In this document: in pieces, positions 47,055 through 58,587 of the stretch | Layout: every line of letters starts with the position of its first letter | Numbering within the stretch: position 1 is the stretch's first letter | From: Epithemia pelagica | Taxonomy: Eukaryota > Bacillariophyta > Bacillariophyceae > Surirellales > Surirellaceae | Reading direction: 5' to 3' | DNA: 64,000 nt | Assembly: GCA_946965045.2 (NCBI GenBank) | Contig: OX337235.1 | Location: forward strand, 124,001-188,000 | Notes under the pieces: model-generated | What the model saw: only the letters and a program-made list of their open reading frames with translations | Told to the model about the DNA's origin: nothing | Database searches by the model: none | Position numbers and translations under genes: made by a program

Positions 47055-50000
47055 CTTGATACCGCATACGGCTATAGCTATCAAACTTAGGTACTCAGAT
47101 TTTTAGTGTAGTTTCTAAAGAAGTTTAGGTGAAACTTAGGTTTTGAAGTTTAGGTAGTTTAGGTAGCTATGAAATACGGCTCCTTCCCTCATTTTTTCGT
47201 AAGACGTAATAAAGACCAACAACACAACAGGTCCTCGTCTATATCAAAGGTAAACCATTGATTGACTTACACAGATCCAAAGAGATCACAATCAAGGTAT
47301 TGCTCATGGGTTGCTTGGCGGATAGTTGACCGCACGTTCAGCAGATACCGTAGGTTGAGCCCAACCCTGAGGCAAACCTCAGCCTTGTCCTGGCCAAGCG
47401 ATGCACGAAGTTTATTCCAAATATTATTTTTCAGAGGTTTAGCAACTCTCTCGACACAAATTGACCCTGTTGCCCTGACAGATAGGAGTGGTTCAATCAG
47501 CAATGGAAACACCTTTGTGGACGGTGCTATGCTGAAGAACTCCATCCGTCCTTGATACCATCCCGTGTCTTCGAGCCATTTGGCAACCATTTCAATGGTC
47601 AGCTGACACTCTTCTGCATTCTTGTCCATAGATGGCCGTGCCTTTTCTTTGTGGAACAGGTCAATCCAGTCTCCAGAACGACCTAGGTACGACCGAAGCT
47701 CCCTGTCGACAACAGTCTTGTTGCTCTGTGATGGTTCCAATTCTCGCTCAATTTCACGGATTGCTTGTTGGACCTCAGCAATATCTTCATCCCCATAGTC
47801 ATAGTTTGGGTTGTATTGAGGTGGACCTGGAGCTGGAGGAGGAGTTGCTGAGTTTGTTGGAGTTGCTGAGCCATCCTCGTGGACAAAGAAGTCGATTGCT
47901 TCTCGGACAGAACGAGCAAGGGAGGGAAGCAACGGACGGAATGGGATCATTGGGCGGAATGGGTCAACAATATACGCCCACACATGGTACTTGTCAAGTA
48001 GCCCAACTTTCCTTCCATTGGGTTGGACACCAGCGAAGTTGAAGCGGACATCAATACTGTCGAAAATTGATTCTTTTGCCCCAGGCACTGCAAACAGAGA
48101 ATCAAAAGATCGTGTTCCACTACTGTTCTTCATGACTTGGTGAATCTCGTTCCTCATTGCCACAACCAGTGGGTAGTATGCTGACAGTGGGAATTTCTCA
48201 CTTGATACCAGCTTCGTTCCATGTTCAATGACTTGGAATAGTTGAGTTAGGACATGAAGCTTCGCCCAGAAATCGCGATTGACCAATCGGAGAGCAGCAT
48301 CAAGCTTCTCCTGACGCTTCTTGTTCCTCGTATTGTAGTACTGCATGAACATAGGTGGATTGTTACAGCACCACTCGTAGAACTGCCTCTGTTTGGTTAT
48401 AGACATGAGTGTCATGCCGACTTTGTTGAATCTGGTGTCGGAGTAATTGGTCACATGACCACAAGACCGAGGGAGCTCTCCAGTTTGCACAAGCTCGTGC
48501 CGGATGCCATCGATGTTGTCTGTTGTGGAAAACTCCATGAGTAACTGAGCATCGGTCAGGACTGACTCAATGCATGGAACCTTTGCCAGATCTTTGGCCA
48601 CCAGGTCAATGCAGTGTGCACAGTCTCGGTTATGGAGAATACTAGGTTCTGATTTGTTGCGTTCTCTGTACTTCTCACATGCTCCTTTAACAATATTGTT
48701 GGCTGCGTTGTCACAAGCAACACAAACCACTGATGTATCAAAGTCGCGACGTGCTGTCTCCATAAAATCCACCATGTCCTCCACCTCTGCATCAGCCACA
48801 TGTGCTTCGTTTCGAAGTCTCGTGGCTCTACAAAACATAGTGACTGGACCCTTGGAGACTGTGTACAGAATGGTACTCGTACCATTTGCTGTCACACCGT
48901 CAGCAGCAATGGTAAGTCCACCCTGAATCTTGTGCAACATTTGCTTCAGCTCCTCACGACAGTTTCTATCAATGGGGAGAACAAATCGCTTGTATACAGT
49001 ATCGTGATGGTTGGGAAGGTGTCGAAGAATAGCCTTTCCCCAACGTGACACCATCTCGTCCTGGAAGAATGGGTCACTAACCCTGTTGAGTGGTTCGAAA
49101 CGTGCCAGCATCGTTTCGACGGACTTTGTGATTGCCTTGTTTGCAGTCACTTCGTTGACAATGTGGCCAAACTGCAGCATGGATGATTGCTGTGACGAAG
49201 ACTGTTTCTTGGTGGTGGTGATGGTGGATGGAGCCTTACGGGAACTACTACCATTGCTGACAACATTCTCACCACTGCCACTGCTGTTGCTGACAGAAGC
49301 CGACGACTCTTGACTCAATGGACCACCAACAATCAACCCGAGTTGCTTCTTGGCCCGCTTTGAAGCTTGTGTCGCGTCTTCACAACTGTCTTTGATGGTT
49401 GCAGGAACTTTACGACACTTGTGGATAATGTGGTTGGAGGCAACACTCGCGTTGAATGTTTTCCAGGATCGGAACTCTTTACAATGCACGCATACAACGG
49501 CCAGATACCCCTGTCGGTTGGGGTCTGGCCCGATCTTGAATTGATCTCGGACAAGTTGATTGGCCTTCTTTTTGGGAGGATTGACCTTTCGCTTTGCTCC
49601 CACCAGCACTTGCACTTCTGCCACTTCTTCGACATCCTCTGCAACCACCTCGTTGACATCGTTTTGGTTCGTCTGCGCCTCCAACATCTGCTGTTGGTCG
49701 TCTGTCAATGGAGATATATTGGCAAATGACGGGGAGGTACCAACGTCCTGCTCAACCTCCGTAAGGTTGTCCATGATGGTTATCAATGCTCGTCAGTGAT
49801 CACCACAGCAGCAATCACGACTTTTGTTTGGTTGTTGGATGAAGATGGAGGCGGGTACATGGTACATGGTTCCTGTCGATTCGAGACGGCAGATCATGTT
49901 TGGTTGGCAGAATGGACATCCACACGAAAGACCACTCGGAAGATATGGACGTTGACACCAACGTTCACAGACAGGATTCAATACATAGGCTAAATATTTA

Positions 50001-50131
50001 AAGGGCCACCCGAAACTTAGGTAAGGCCAAAGCAGCGTCATGAAACTTCGGAGAAACTTAGGTGCCGAAGTTTAGGCGGAGAAACTTCGGCGATGAAACT
50101 TGATACCTATACATACGGCGGTACCAAAAGT
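47055..50131 (-). mobile_element. hAT-superfamily DNA transposon with subterminal repeats
   Basis: Contains one transposase gene. Ends are imperfect inverted repeats: left about 47055-47086 (GATACCGCATACGGCTATAG...ATCAAACTTA) against the reverse complement of about 50102-50131 (GGTACCGCCGTATGTATAGG...). Inside each end are repeated AAACTTAGGT / AAGTTTAGGT motifs (47085-47170 and 49995-50095), a common arrangement for hAT transposase-binding sites. No convincing 8-bp target duplication found, so the boundaries are approximate. Confidence 0.75.
47267..49774 (-). CDS. hAT-family transposase with BED-type zinc finger
   Basis: 835 aa from ATG 49772-49774; a TTG lies four codons upstream. An acidic N-terminus is followed by a Lys-rich segment and a BED-like zinc finger (VCVHCKEFRSW ... 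NHIIHKC). The RNase H-like catalytic region has LTIAADGVTANG (first Asp), VVCVACDNAANN (second) and HNRDCAHCIDLVAKDL. A helical insertion domain and, near the C-terminus, LLSVRATGSICVERVAKPLKNNIWNKLRASL, the position of the hAT dimerisation region. The frame is intact, so it may be active or recently active. Confidence 0.88.
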   Translation of the reverse strand: MDNLTEVEQDVGTSPSFANISPLTDDQQQMLEAQTNQNDVNEVVAEDVEEVAEVQVLVGAKRKVNPPKKKANQLVRDQFKIGPDPNRQGYLAVVCVHCKEFRSWKTFNASVASNHIIHKCRKVPATIKDSCEDATQASKRAKKQLGLIVGGPLSQESSASVSNSSGSGENVVSNGSSSRKAPSTITTTKKQSSSQQSSMLQFGHIVNEVTANKAITKSVETMLARFEPLNRVSDPFFQDEMVSRWGKAILRHLPNHHDTVYKRFVLPIDRNCREELKQMLHKIQGGLTIAADGVTANGTSTILYTVSKGPVTMFCRATRLRNEAHVADAEVEDMVDFMETARRDFDTSVVCVACDNAANNIVKGACEKYRERNKSEPSILHNRDCAHCIDLVAKDLAKVPCIESVLTDAQLLMEFSTTDNIDGIRHELVQTGELPRSCGHVTNYSDTRFNKVGMTLMSITKQRQFYEWCCNNPPMFMQYYNTRNKKRQEKLDAALRLVNRDFWAKLHVLTQLFQVIEHGTKLVSSEKFPLSAYYPLVVAMRNEIHQVMKNSSGTRSFDSLFAVPGAKESIFDSIDVRFNFAGVQPNGRKVGLLDKYHVWAYIVDPFRPMIPFRPLLPSLARSVREAIDFFVHEDGSATPTNSATPPPAPGPPQYNPNYDYGDEDIAEVQQAIREIERELEPSQSNKTVVDRELRSYLGRSGDWIDLFHKEKARPSMDKNAEECQLTIEMVAKWLEDTGWYQGRMEFFSIAPSTKVFPLLIEPLLSVRATGSICVERVAKPLKNNIWNKLRASLGQDKAEVCLRVGLNLRYLLNVRSTIRQATHEQYLDCDLFGSV

Positions 50132-50268
50132 CGCAAACATGAGAAACAGCGACAGAAGTATGATATCATTCTCTCGTCATAAAATTTTGCATTTGTCATA
50201 ATTTTGCACAATCGAATCGATACGCATTCGTAAACTTCTTACAACGTATTCTCCATCAAAAGAAGATA

Positions 50269-51637
50269 ATGTTCATCAATCCACGTTCCGTCGTCGCAAC
50301 AACCACCGCAACCGCTTTGTTAGCAAACGGTTTTGGTGGCTTCTTGTCGATGATTCCCGCCTGCCAAGCCCAAGGAGCCAACGAGCCGTACGTTTGGGAT
50401 TTTGGTTTCTCGGAAAACATCCATGTCGATGGGGATTGTAATTACAGGTTGGAATTTACGCTGAAGCACAACGAGGACTTGCCGATCGGATGGACTCCAT
50501 CGAATTCGGAGATTGGAGCCTTGGAAAACTGCTACGTTTACAACGAAACCGGAGATTTCGTCGGCTTCTCGAACGCAACGGCCGAAATCGATGGAGTATC
50601 CTACCTGTTTCCCCGTCAAGATTACTATGAGTTCTCCGCCGAGGTGACGGCCGCGACCGGGCTTTTTGGCATTAACATCGACTTTAGTCCTTGCGGCCAT
50701 ATTCCCTTGGAAGCGTACGGCAGAGCGCACTACAACTATCATATTTACTATGTCGATCAAGTGTATCGTACAGGCACCATGAACTGTGATGGTGCTCCGC
50801 TATTCTGCGTGCCCCTAGAGGATCAAACGACACCCGAGGGAAAAGGTACGTAGTCAAGGCGAACCATTCTTGTTGATGTTGCTGCTGCTGCTGTTTCTTT
50901 TACTCCGTGGAATGAATAGTGTTGTCTCTATCAATACTAGTCTTACATTGTTTTGCTATCATCTAATCATCTGTTTGCTTGTATTTTCGTTCCCTTCGAA
51001 TCAAACCGAATTCATTTCATTCATTCATTACCATGCTGCAGCGTTCTACGAAATTGATTACACCGACGGAGAAGGATCAACAATTCGTAACATGCCCGAG
51101 GGTTTCGTTGTCGACCCTCGCACCGCATTCCCCAATATGGGAATCCATGCGTGGAAAGTATCCGACGACCCTGATGATGTGTCGACCTGGTCTGAACCCA
51201 GGTTGTGGATGGGCTCGTACGACAAGGACATCGCGTATCTCGAACCTATGTTCCCCCTGGAATTCGTGACGGGTGACGAAGACAACACGTGGGAAATCAC
51301 GCCAACGTACGTCGAACAAACGATCCCGTCGCTTCCCTCGAAGATCGGCATGTACTACAATGCCGAGACCGGGATTCTAACGAACTATCTAGAAGGGAAA
51401 AGCGAGGTTTGCATCATCGGAACTATCGACTGCGATAGCATTGATACCAAGAATGAATGCAACAAAAAATTTGGTTGTTTGTGGCAGCGGAAGAAGAATA
51501 AGAATAACTGCGGTCATGCCAAGACCAATACCGAATGCAAGAAGTATCGCAACAAAGAAAAGTGCAAGAAACGTGGTTGCGTCTGGAACAAGAAGGCGGA
51601 TGATGATAAGTGCAAGAGTCGTTGGGAAAAGCTTTAA
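50269..51637 (+). CDS. Secreted protein with C-terminal Cys/Lys-rich repeats
   Basis: Two exons 50269-50845 and 51042-51637 (intron 196 bp, GTACGT...CTGCAG) give 390 aa. Signal peptide about residues 1-35 (ending CQAQ). The main part has aromatic- and acidic-rich extracellular-type sequence with two Cys and probable N-glycosylation sites (YNETG, FSNAT), no domain recognised. The last about 75 residues hold two Cys modules of the form C-x6-C-x3-FGCLW...C and C-x5-KCKKRGCVW...C, rich in Lys/Asn. The intron is supported by an exact phase-1 junction into AFYEIDYTDG. It lies between two transposons. Confidence 0.75.
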
Positions 51638-51859
51638 CACCTCAATTCAAGAAGAAACATTGTCGTGTGGTGCGTGCAACAACTCGAACAAACAAACAAG
51701 ATCTGCAGTATGATGATAACAATTATTACATAAAAATAACCAAAGTAGCATTGTGCATGGAAAATTCACATAAGAGAAATAATAATAATTCAGTTTGTTA
51801 ACATGCAGCAGAACCAAAGCCACATACAGATTAGATTTCCAGCTTCCGTGCTTCCTTCC
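51638..51859. other. Short intergenic, AT-rich
   Basis: 3' flank of the secreted protein gene; nothing else seen. Confidence 0.4.
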
Positions 51860-52983
51860 TTTGCTTGCCTGCTTCGCTCAGGACTGTGCCCTGCTATGGC
51901 AGCCCGCTGGCTGCACTTGGAGGTGCTGCGCCTTATTGGGCTGCATCGATCCAATGCTCCCTCCGGCTGCGCCTTCCTAGTGGTGGCCCTTTTCTGCTTA
52001 GTATTATTCGGATTTTGCTATTCTGAATACTAATATGCTGCAGCTACCTACATGGGTGGCGGCCACCATGCGCCCATGGGTACTGGCCGCTGCCACTCTA
52101 GCGCATTGCTAGCTCATCCATCTAGCCTGGCTCCACAGCTCGGGGATTTTAAAATCATGCCATGCCTATGGAGTCCCATGGCTGATAGCCCATGGGATCA
52201 GCCAGCCTAGTAGCTTTGTAGCTTAGTGTAATCTAATATTGTGAGCTTAAGGGGGGGGGGGCCTGCAGCGCGGTATGGGAGAGCGCGGCTGCAAAGGGGT
52301 GCCCCCCAAGTGCCATTCCGCGGCATGCTTCCACCATTGCATTCATTGCCTTACACAATTCCAGCTGCTCCTGCGCCTCCTTGCAAGCTTTGCGCTGCGC
52401 TACTGCCGCCTCCTCCGCCATTGGCGGCGGCGGCTTGCTCTTGCTTACTTTTACTTGCTGGGCCGGCGCTGGTGCCCTGCTGCTGAGGCTACCAATGCGG
52501 CGGCGCTTCGCCACTCCACCGCTGAGCGCGGCTCGCCGGCGCTTGCCATTGCCACTGTGCCTTACTCTAGGCCTGGCTGGCTCCCATGAAGCCTCGCCAC
52601 GCTTGCTGCGCTTCGCTCCCAGCCTGCTTAGCGCACCTGCTGCATCATTATCTTTGCCAGCAGCATGCACAAGCTTTGGATGAAGCTCCTCCAGCAATAG
52701 CCTCCATCTAGTAAGCCTTTGGGAAGGCAGCTTCTTGCAGAGCAAGCTGAGATGGCCAGCACGCGCTGCAGCACCCACCCTAAGCAATGCTCCCTCAGAG
52801 GCCTTGCGCCCCCCGGCTATGCCTAGCATTTCCCGCTCGCCGGCGTTGGGGGATTGCCAAGATTTGGGGGATTCGAGGTTGTGTTTTCGAGTTTTCAAGG
52901 GGACCATAACCTATTGGCTCAACCTCGAAACTCGAAACTCGATTTCAGAACTCAAAAACACATTCCCTGGACACAGGCCCTAA
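51860..52983 (-). mobile_element. GC-rich block with Ty3/gypsy retrotransposon fragment
   Basis: Composition jumps to high GC with CTGC/GCGG words, unlike the adjacent AT-rich intergenic DNA. It contains a reverse-transcriptase/RNase H tail fragment on the minus strand, a G run at 52251-52261, and ends at the Harbinger-like repeat (52921-52983). No LTRs recognised. Confidence 0.55.
52233..52907 (-). pseudogene. Ty3/gypsy RNase H domain fragment
   Basis: 224-aa open frame. RLTRWRLLLEELHPKLVHAAGKDNDAAGALSRL is the hallmark end of the gypsy RNase H domain (usual form RW-x3-LEE ... GKDN-x2-ADALSR, with the Asp here replaced by Gly). The following Lys/Arg/Ala/Pro-rich sequence is atypical. No reverse transcriptase or integrase is adjacent, so it is a fragment. 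Codon use is far more GC-rich than nearby genes. Confidence 0.65.
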
Positions 52984-53265
52984 AGACGACATAGCTACCG
53001 GCACCAGGAATCCCTTGTCCCAAAATTTGGAGGTCGGCACTCGGCACGGGAGAACCGAGACAGTGACCGGAAAAAGATTAATAGGAGTATTACGGATTAC
53101 GGCAACAGAAGCCTGCGAACAAACTATCCATGGTCACTGAATTATTCAGCGGCTGAATACAATAACTTCCTTACCGGGAACACGCGAAACTATGTCGGCT
53201 ATGACCTCACGCGCCCTATGCTAGCAGACAAGGCAGCATTTTAGCTTAGTACTAGCTAAACAGCT
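52984..53265. other. Short spacer before the piggyBac element
   Basis: Nothing recognised. Confidence 0.35.
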
Positions 53266-53858
53266 CTAGTGCCTCGTCTCGGGTTGTGCCCATTTCGCCC
53301 TAGAAACACCCTTTGGGCACATAGTTTCAACTAGATAGAACATGATCAATATTAGGCCTACGACAACATGTGGATGCTCAAAGTTTTTCTTAAAGACATC
53401 CTCTGTCAACATTTGACCTTCCATTAGACCGGTATATTGCATATCTAGGTCATATGAGCACCTCCTTGGGGGGTGTTGTGCTCGATTTTTGGCTTGTGGG
53501 CACATGTGGGGACATGTGGGCACATGTGGGCACATTGTTTTGGAGAGTCGTACGACAGTCCTATGACCATGGTTGGATGTCGAAATCTTTAAGACATTCA
53601 GCAGACGACTTTAAAGCTTTTTTTTGTGCCATGGTCGACCTTAGGTCGACTTTCCAAACCTGTCCCGGACGGGTGTGGGATGCGCGATGCGCACTTTGGC
53701 GCGTCAATTCGGAACCCCGCGGCACGAAAAATCAAAAAATCTTGCGTGTTCGGCCCGTCCACTCTCATTCAACAATCCAACACCCAATTCTACAATGGTG
53801 TCGGACTTTTGAATAGTCCCCATCGGGACTGTTGCTTCATTTGATTGCAAGTCCGATG

Positions 53859-53918
53859 CACTCAAGAAATTGAAGCTTTGGGAAATGATCATTTCCAGAA
53901 GCTTCCATTTCTTGAGTG
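53859..53918. repeat. 60-bp near-perfect palindrome upstream of the transposase
   Basis: CACTCAAGAAAT...GGAAATGATCATTTCC...ATTTCTTGAGTG reads nearly the same on both strands, with a perfect 16-bp core. It could form a long hairpin or act as a paired binding site, about 100 bp before the transposase start. Confidence 0.8.
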
Positions 53919-54016
53919 TAGCGGCAAAGACGACGTGGACAAGAACAACGCACAACGACGACAACATTCTTGGTGACAAGAACACAACATAAAGAACAGC
54001 AGCACCAGTGAGGACA

Positions 54017-57000
54017 ATGCCACCAGTATCAAGTCGCCTCTGTCCAGGATCCAGGGCATTCATCAAGGGAACAAGCCTGGAGCCGGTGATCATTGTACGA
54101 GCCCTCGGAAGCAGATCGTGGGAAGTCGAACGGCTCAGGAGCGACGGAACAAGAACGGGCGAGCTGCTGAAGAAGACATCCTACCAGCTGAAGAAGCCAC
54201 AACAAGGTGGAGAACAAGGGTTTCCAGCAGCTAACTCCTCGAGGAGTGGCTCCTCGTCCACAAACAACAATCGCAGCATTCCTCAACAACAACAAAGAGG
54301 AGGAGAACAACAACAAGAACAACAACAGGACGAGATTGTTGTCCAAGAAGCAAGTGATGGGAATGACGAAGTGGAAGTTGTGGCCAACACTGGTGGGATT
54401 CAAGAGCAGGATCATCCTCAAGAGCAAGTGCAGCAGGAACAACAAGGCGAGGAGGTGCTCGTCAATGTTAGTGAAGAAAGCAATGAACAAGTTGAGGTGG
54501 TCCGTCAGTCAAACAACAACGAACAGCAGGAGCAAGCAGCAACCCAACAACCTAATCAACCACCACCTACAACCACTCTGCAACGAGCAGCTGCGCAGAT
54601 TTCTCAGGCGCTGATGCGAGAAAACAGCAGCAGTAGCTTGACAAGTTCCAGCACTTGTGATCCTGTTCAGATCGAGGAGTCAAAGGAAGAGGAAGGAGAT
54701 CAAAACAATGCCCCTCCACAGATTCCTCCTGGTTCCATCCGTGTTGCTGATGACGATGTCTTGTCTGAGGTTTCATTGGATGATTATTTCGTTGGGATGG
54801 AGGATTTTCCATTCTTTGTTGCGGATGAGGAGGACGCAATTGACCCAAACAGTGCTGCGCTTGCTCGTGAGATTGAGAGCAGAGACGTGTACCGGGTCAA
54901 GCACCAACGATATGTGGCGCGAAAAAAGCAACTTGTCGACGAGAACTGGACAATCAACATCGAAGCTCCCAAAAGAAATGGGATCGAAATCGGCGACTTG
55001 GTTTTCGACCGCCACAACCGAGCACGTTTGGGCATTGTCGTTTCGAAACACCCAGATAGCATTCCTGGTAACCCTTTCTGGAACGTGCAGTTTTATGGTG
55101 AAAGCGATGTTGTAGAAAGACTCGCAGGGGGCAACCAAATTCGGTTGATTCACGACCACCGCACGTTTTCCTGGAGGATCGTCGATGGGGACTCTAAGCC
55201 CAACGATCCAGTGGAGGAGTTCAACGAAGTTGGAGTAATTGGATTCGATTTTCAGAAGTCCTTTTCAACGGCAAACCTGTCAATCGACAACCAGAACTAT
55301 GACTTCCCGTTTCTCAGGCTTTTGATGCACTTGTGGCCTGGTAAGTGTCTGATTGCTGAGTGGTGGTGTGTTACAGATTGCATTGTTGTGTGTTGTGTTC
55401 TTGTTGACTAACGGCTTGTCTTTGTTGAAAGGGAATTGGCGACAACAACTCAGCAAAATGAATACAACAATTGAAAAGCGAAATGAGGGTAGGACGAGGA
55501 GCCGCCACGTCCGACAGGTGACGGAACACGAGTGGTGGGTGTTTTGGGGCATTATCATCGGAGCATGCCCGTGCCATAAAGGGGACATCAATCTTTTTGA
55601 AGATGCCCCAGCATATCGCAAGTTCTCCCCCTCCATCAACGTCAGCAAAGGGGGAATGGACGTGATTTCAAAGACTCGCTTCTATGAAATCAAAGAAGTT
55701 ATGCATCACGCATTTGAAGGCAACAACCCGAGCAATCTGTGGAACAAGATCCAACCGTTGATGGACGGATTCAACAAGAATCGCCATCAAACGGTTGCGA
55801 CTTCGTCTACGGTCACGTTAGACGAGATTATGAGTCCTTTCCAACCAAGGACCACTCAAACGTCGACCTTGCCCCACCTCTCCTATATCCAACGAAAACC
55901 CAAACCGCTGGGCACGGAAATGAAGGTAAGTTACTTTCTTGCTCTGCCCAATTGTTGGTGCCTCGATCTAATCAAGTTGATTGCTGTTTGTACGTTGTGT
56001 GCACATCTACAACACAGGCGTCTGCTGACACAAAGACGGGGTGTCTGGTCTTCCTTGAAATACAGGAGGGGCAGATACCAATGCGGTTCAAGAAATACGT
56101 GGCAACCGTGGGAAACACAGCGGGCACGTCAGTTCGGTTGGTGGAAGGAGTCCAATTTTCTGGGCCGGCGATCATGGAGCGTGTCCAAGCCCAGCATGAG
56201 GGCAACATGCGATCGCTTATTTGTGCGGATTCCTGGTTTGGTAGTGTCAAAATGGTCGAGGCTATACAATGCCTGCACCAAAAACCAAGGACTCCAACAG
56301 CTCGTGACCGTCGACCCTACTATTTGGAGGTTGACAAAGAGCTTGGCCAAAACAGCAATGCACCGGATGTTATCTGTGCGATCAAAACCAACACAGGTTG
56401 GTTTCCGCACGAGCAGCTTCAGAAAGAGATGGAAGGGTATCCATCTGGAGCCTACCTCGTGATGGAATATAAGGCCCCAGGTACCAACGTTGACCTGGTG
56501 GCCATTGGCTACAAATACAATTCACGGAAGACGCTTACGTTTGCTATGTCAAAGAATGCGGAGACAACGGAACCTGGCTACCCCTACATCGCCAGGTTCC
56601 CCGACGAGCACGGAAACGTGCGGGAGCGACGTGTGCTCCGTCCAAAATGCCTCTCAGTGTACTTTGGAGTGTCCAACATCATAGACATCCACAACCATTT
56701 TCGACAAGGCATTCTTCGCCTTGAGATGTTCTGGAGGACGCCGAATCCGTGGTTCCGAATCGTCACAACAATCATCGGTTGCACTGTGGTTGATTGCTAC
56801 ATGGCAACGAAGTTCCACTTGGGGAGGCAGTTTGCCAGCTCATGCGGAGTCGAACGTTTTGCGGATTGCCTTGCATGGGATCTCGTAAACAACAAATTTA
56901 GCAATCAAGTCAATCCACAGGGCACCATCCGCCCCAACATTGTACCAAATTTCACGGGGGACCTCAACATTGCTGGAGCCAACAATGGTAGCATCACCGA

Positions 57001-57517
57001 GTTGATGCAGCAACTTTTGGCACAGATGGGTTCTGCTGCAGTCGGTCCAACCACGTTCCCCCACACAATTAGCCTTGTTTCCCCTGCAGAGTCTTTGTTG
57101 ACCGGCAGCACAAGCACGTCCGCAGCAGAGGACGATGCGAGCACCTCAACTGCTGGAGCATTCTCTTCTTGGTGTCTTCCAACGAACCAATCAACAACAC
57201 CATGGACATGTCCTCCAGTCACTGAGCATCGGCCAATCCCCAACCCGGAGAAGAGCATCGAGAATGGGAAATTACGGCCGATTGGTCGTCGGTGCGTCAT
57301 CTGTAAGATCAACAAGACAAGGTTTGTTTGTGGACATCCGTCCTGCATGAAGCAACAAAAGATTCGTAAAAAGAAAGGATCGGAAGAGATGTATACGATA
57401 TGTGGAGTTGCAGTTTGTCGCGAGAACGTGTTGCGCGATGGAATGAGTAGTACATGTGCTCAACTGCATCGACTCCAGATCCAACAAGAAGAAGCACGAC
57501 AGCAAAACGCGAATTGA
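54017..57517 (+). CDS. piggyBac transposase with N-terminal SH3/Tudor-like segments
   Basis: Exons 54017-55340, 55432-55925, 56018-57517 (introns 91 and 92 bp, GTAAGT...GAAAG and GTAAGT...ACACAG), 1105 aa. Residues about 10-50 (AFIKGTSLEPVIIVRALGSRSWEVERLRSDG) look like a small beta-barrel reader, followed by a long Gln/Glu-rich region, a second similar segment (IGDLVFDRHNRARLGIVV...WNVQFYG), then the DDE_Tnp_1_7 domain. Catalytic Asp residues read from canonical motifs: VTLDEIMSPFQPR (55821-55823), CADSWFGS (56228-56230), IIDIHNHFRQG (56684-56686). The C-terminus is a Cys/His-rich zinc finger (CVICKIN...CGHPSC...CGVAVCREN). Start is the first ATG in frame; an upstream GTG is not used. Confidence 0.85.
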
Positions 57518-57634
57518 CACAAGAACTTGTTTATGATATGCATGGAATCTACATATGATTAGGAAACAACAGAACATAGTTATAAGAGACTGATTCTACT
57601 AAAGTTCTTACATTTTACGACCTGTTCAGTAGCT

Positions 57635-58219
57635 CTATGACAGCTTTTGCACTATGGCGTTGATGGCTTGCTCCTTTTTCTTTGGGTCGTCGCCTTCTAC
57701 TCCACAAAGCTTTTTGTTGACGAGTGACAACAGCGTGGTAGCTCCAACCACACTCATCTTAAGAGTGATGACCATTGGCCCCATGGTCATGACCGTATTA
57801 AGCGAATGTGTTGTCTCAATAACAATCTTGGTTTTCACAACTTTCCCACTGCTGGAGCGTAGGATTGAACCACTAAGTTGATTGTTCTTTATGTATGTGA
57901 TTGGAATCACGACATCCGGGAGAGAATCGTCCATCTTTTCACGGTCGAACATGCGAATTGAAAATAGGGTTTGGTTCTCAGACACATATGACCGCTGCAA
58001 GAGCACAACACCACGGTCAACAATCAACCGCCCGTCAGTTGTTGCGTCTTGATTGGGTGCCGACTTCACGTAGACGTTGACACCAGCTTCTCCAAACATT
58101 GTGACGGTTTCTCCAACTATGTCAAGCTCTTGACCGCCATCACAGACTACCACGAATCCATTCGCTAACTTCATCGTCTCAAACCTCTTGCTGCGCCCTC
58201 CATGTTTATTTTGCCCCAT
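57635..58219 (-). CDS. Passenger protein inside the piggyBac element, unknown
   Basis: 194 aa from ATG 58217-58219. A basic start (GQNKHGGRSKRFE), then mixed sequence with beta-like alternation (GFVVVCDGGQELDIVGETVTMF, GRLIVDRGVVLLQRSYV) and a hydrophobic/Lys-ending C-terminus. No family recognised. Opposite strand to the transposase, between it and the Lys-rich gene. Confidence 0.6.
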   Translation of the reverse strand: MGQNKHGGRSKRFETMKLANGFVVVCDGGQELDIVGETVTMFGEAGVNVYVKSAPNQDATTDGRLIVDRGVVLLQRSYVSENQTLFSIRMFDREKMDDSLPDVVIPITYIKNNQLSGSILRSSSGKVVKTKIVIETTHSLNTVMTMGPMVITLKMSVVGATTLLSLVNKKLCGVEGDDPKKKEQAINAIVQKLS

Positions 58220-58587
58220 CTTTGCCTGGATACAGTAGAACCAAGTACAACTTTTAGAAAATGCTCACAATCAAGATCAATCAACAGTCAGCTCAGTACG
58301 TACCAAATGTCCAGTGACAAGTCTCGAAAGGGGACCAGTAGATCTACGGGGACTGTTGTTCTTTTGCTTAGTCGGTGTTGGGTTGTTTTGTGTTTCTTTT
58401 CCGTTTTGTGAGAACACAGAACACGCTGGATTCGGGATCAGATCTTCGCGCCATCCGTTGCGCGGCGCGCACCAATTTTTGCCTAAGAAATTTCAATGGC
58501 CGGCGCATATTCGGAACCTATTTCCCGACACGACACACGAGCCCCATACCTCATTCTTCTGGACAACGGCTAAGATCAACAAGCAAC

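Noticed and set aside
53266-53535. Hypothetical protein read from the inverted end (minus strand)
   Set aside because: The same open frame exists at the other inverted end (59420-59677); it is terminal repeat sequence, not a gene.
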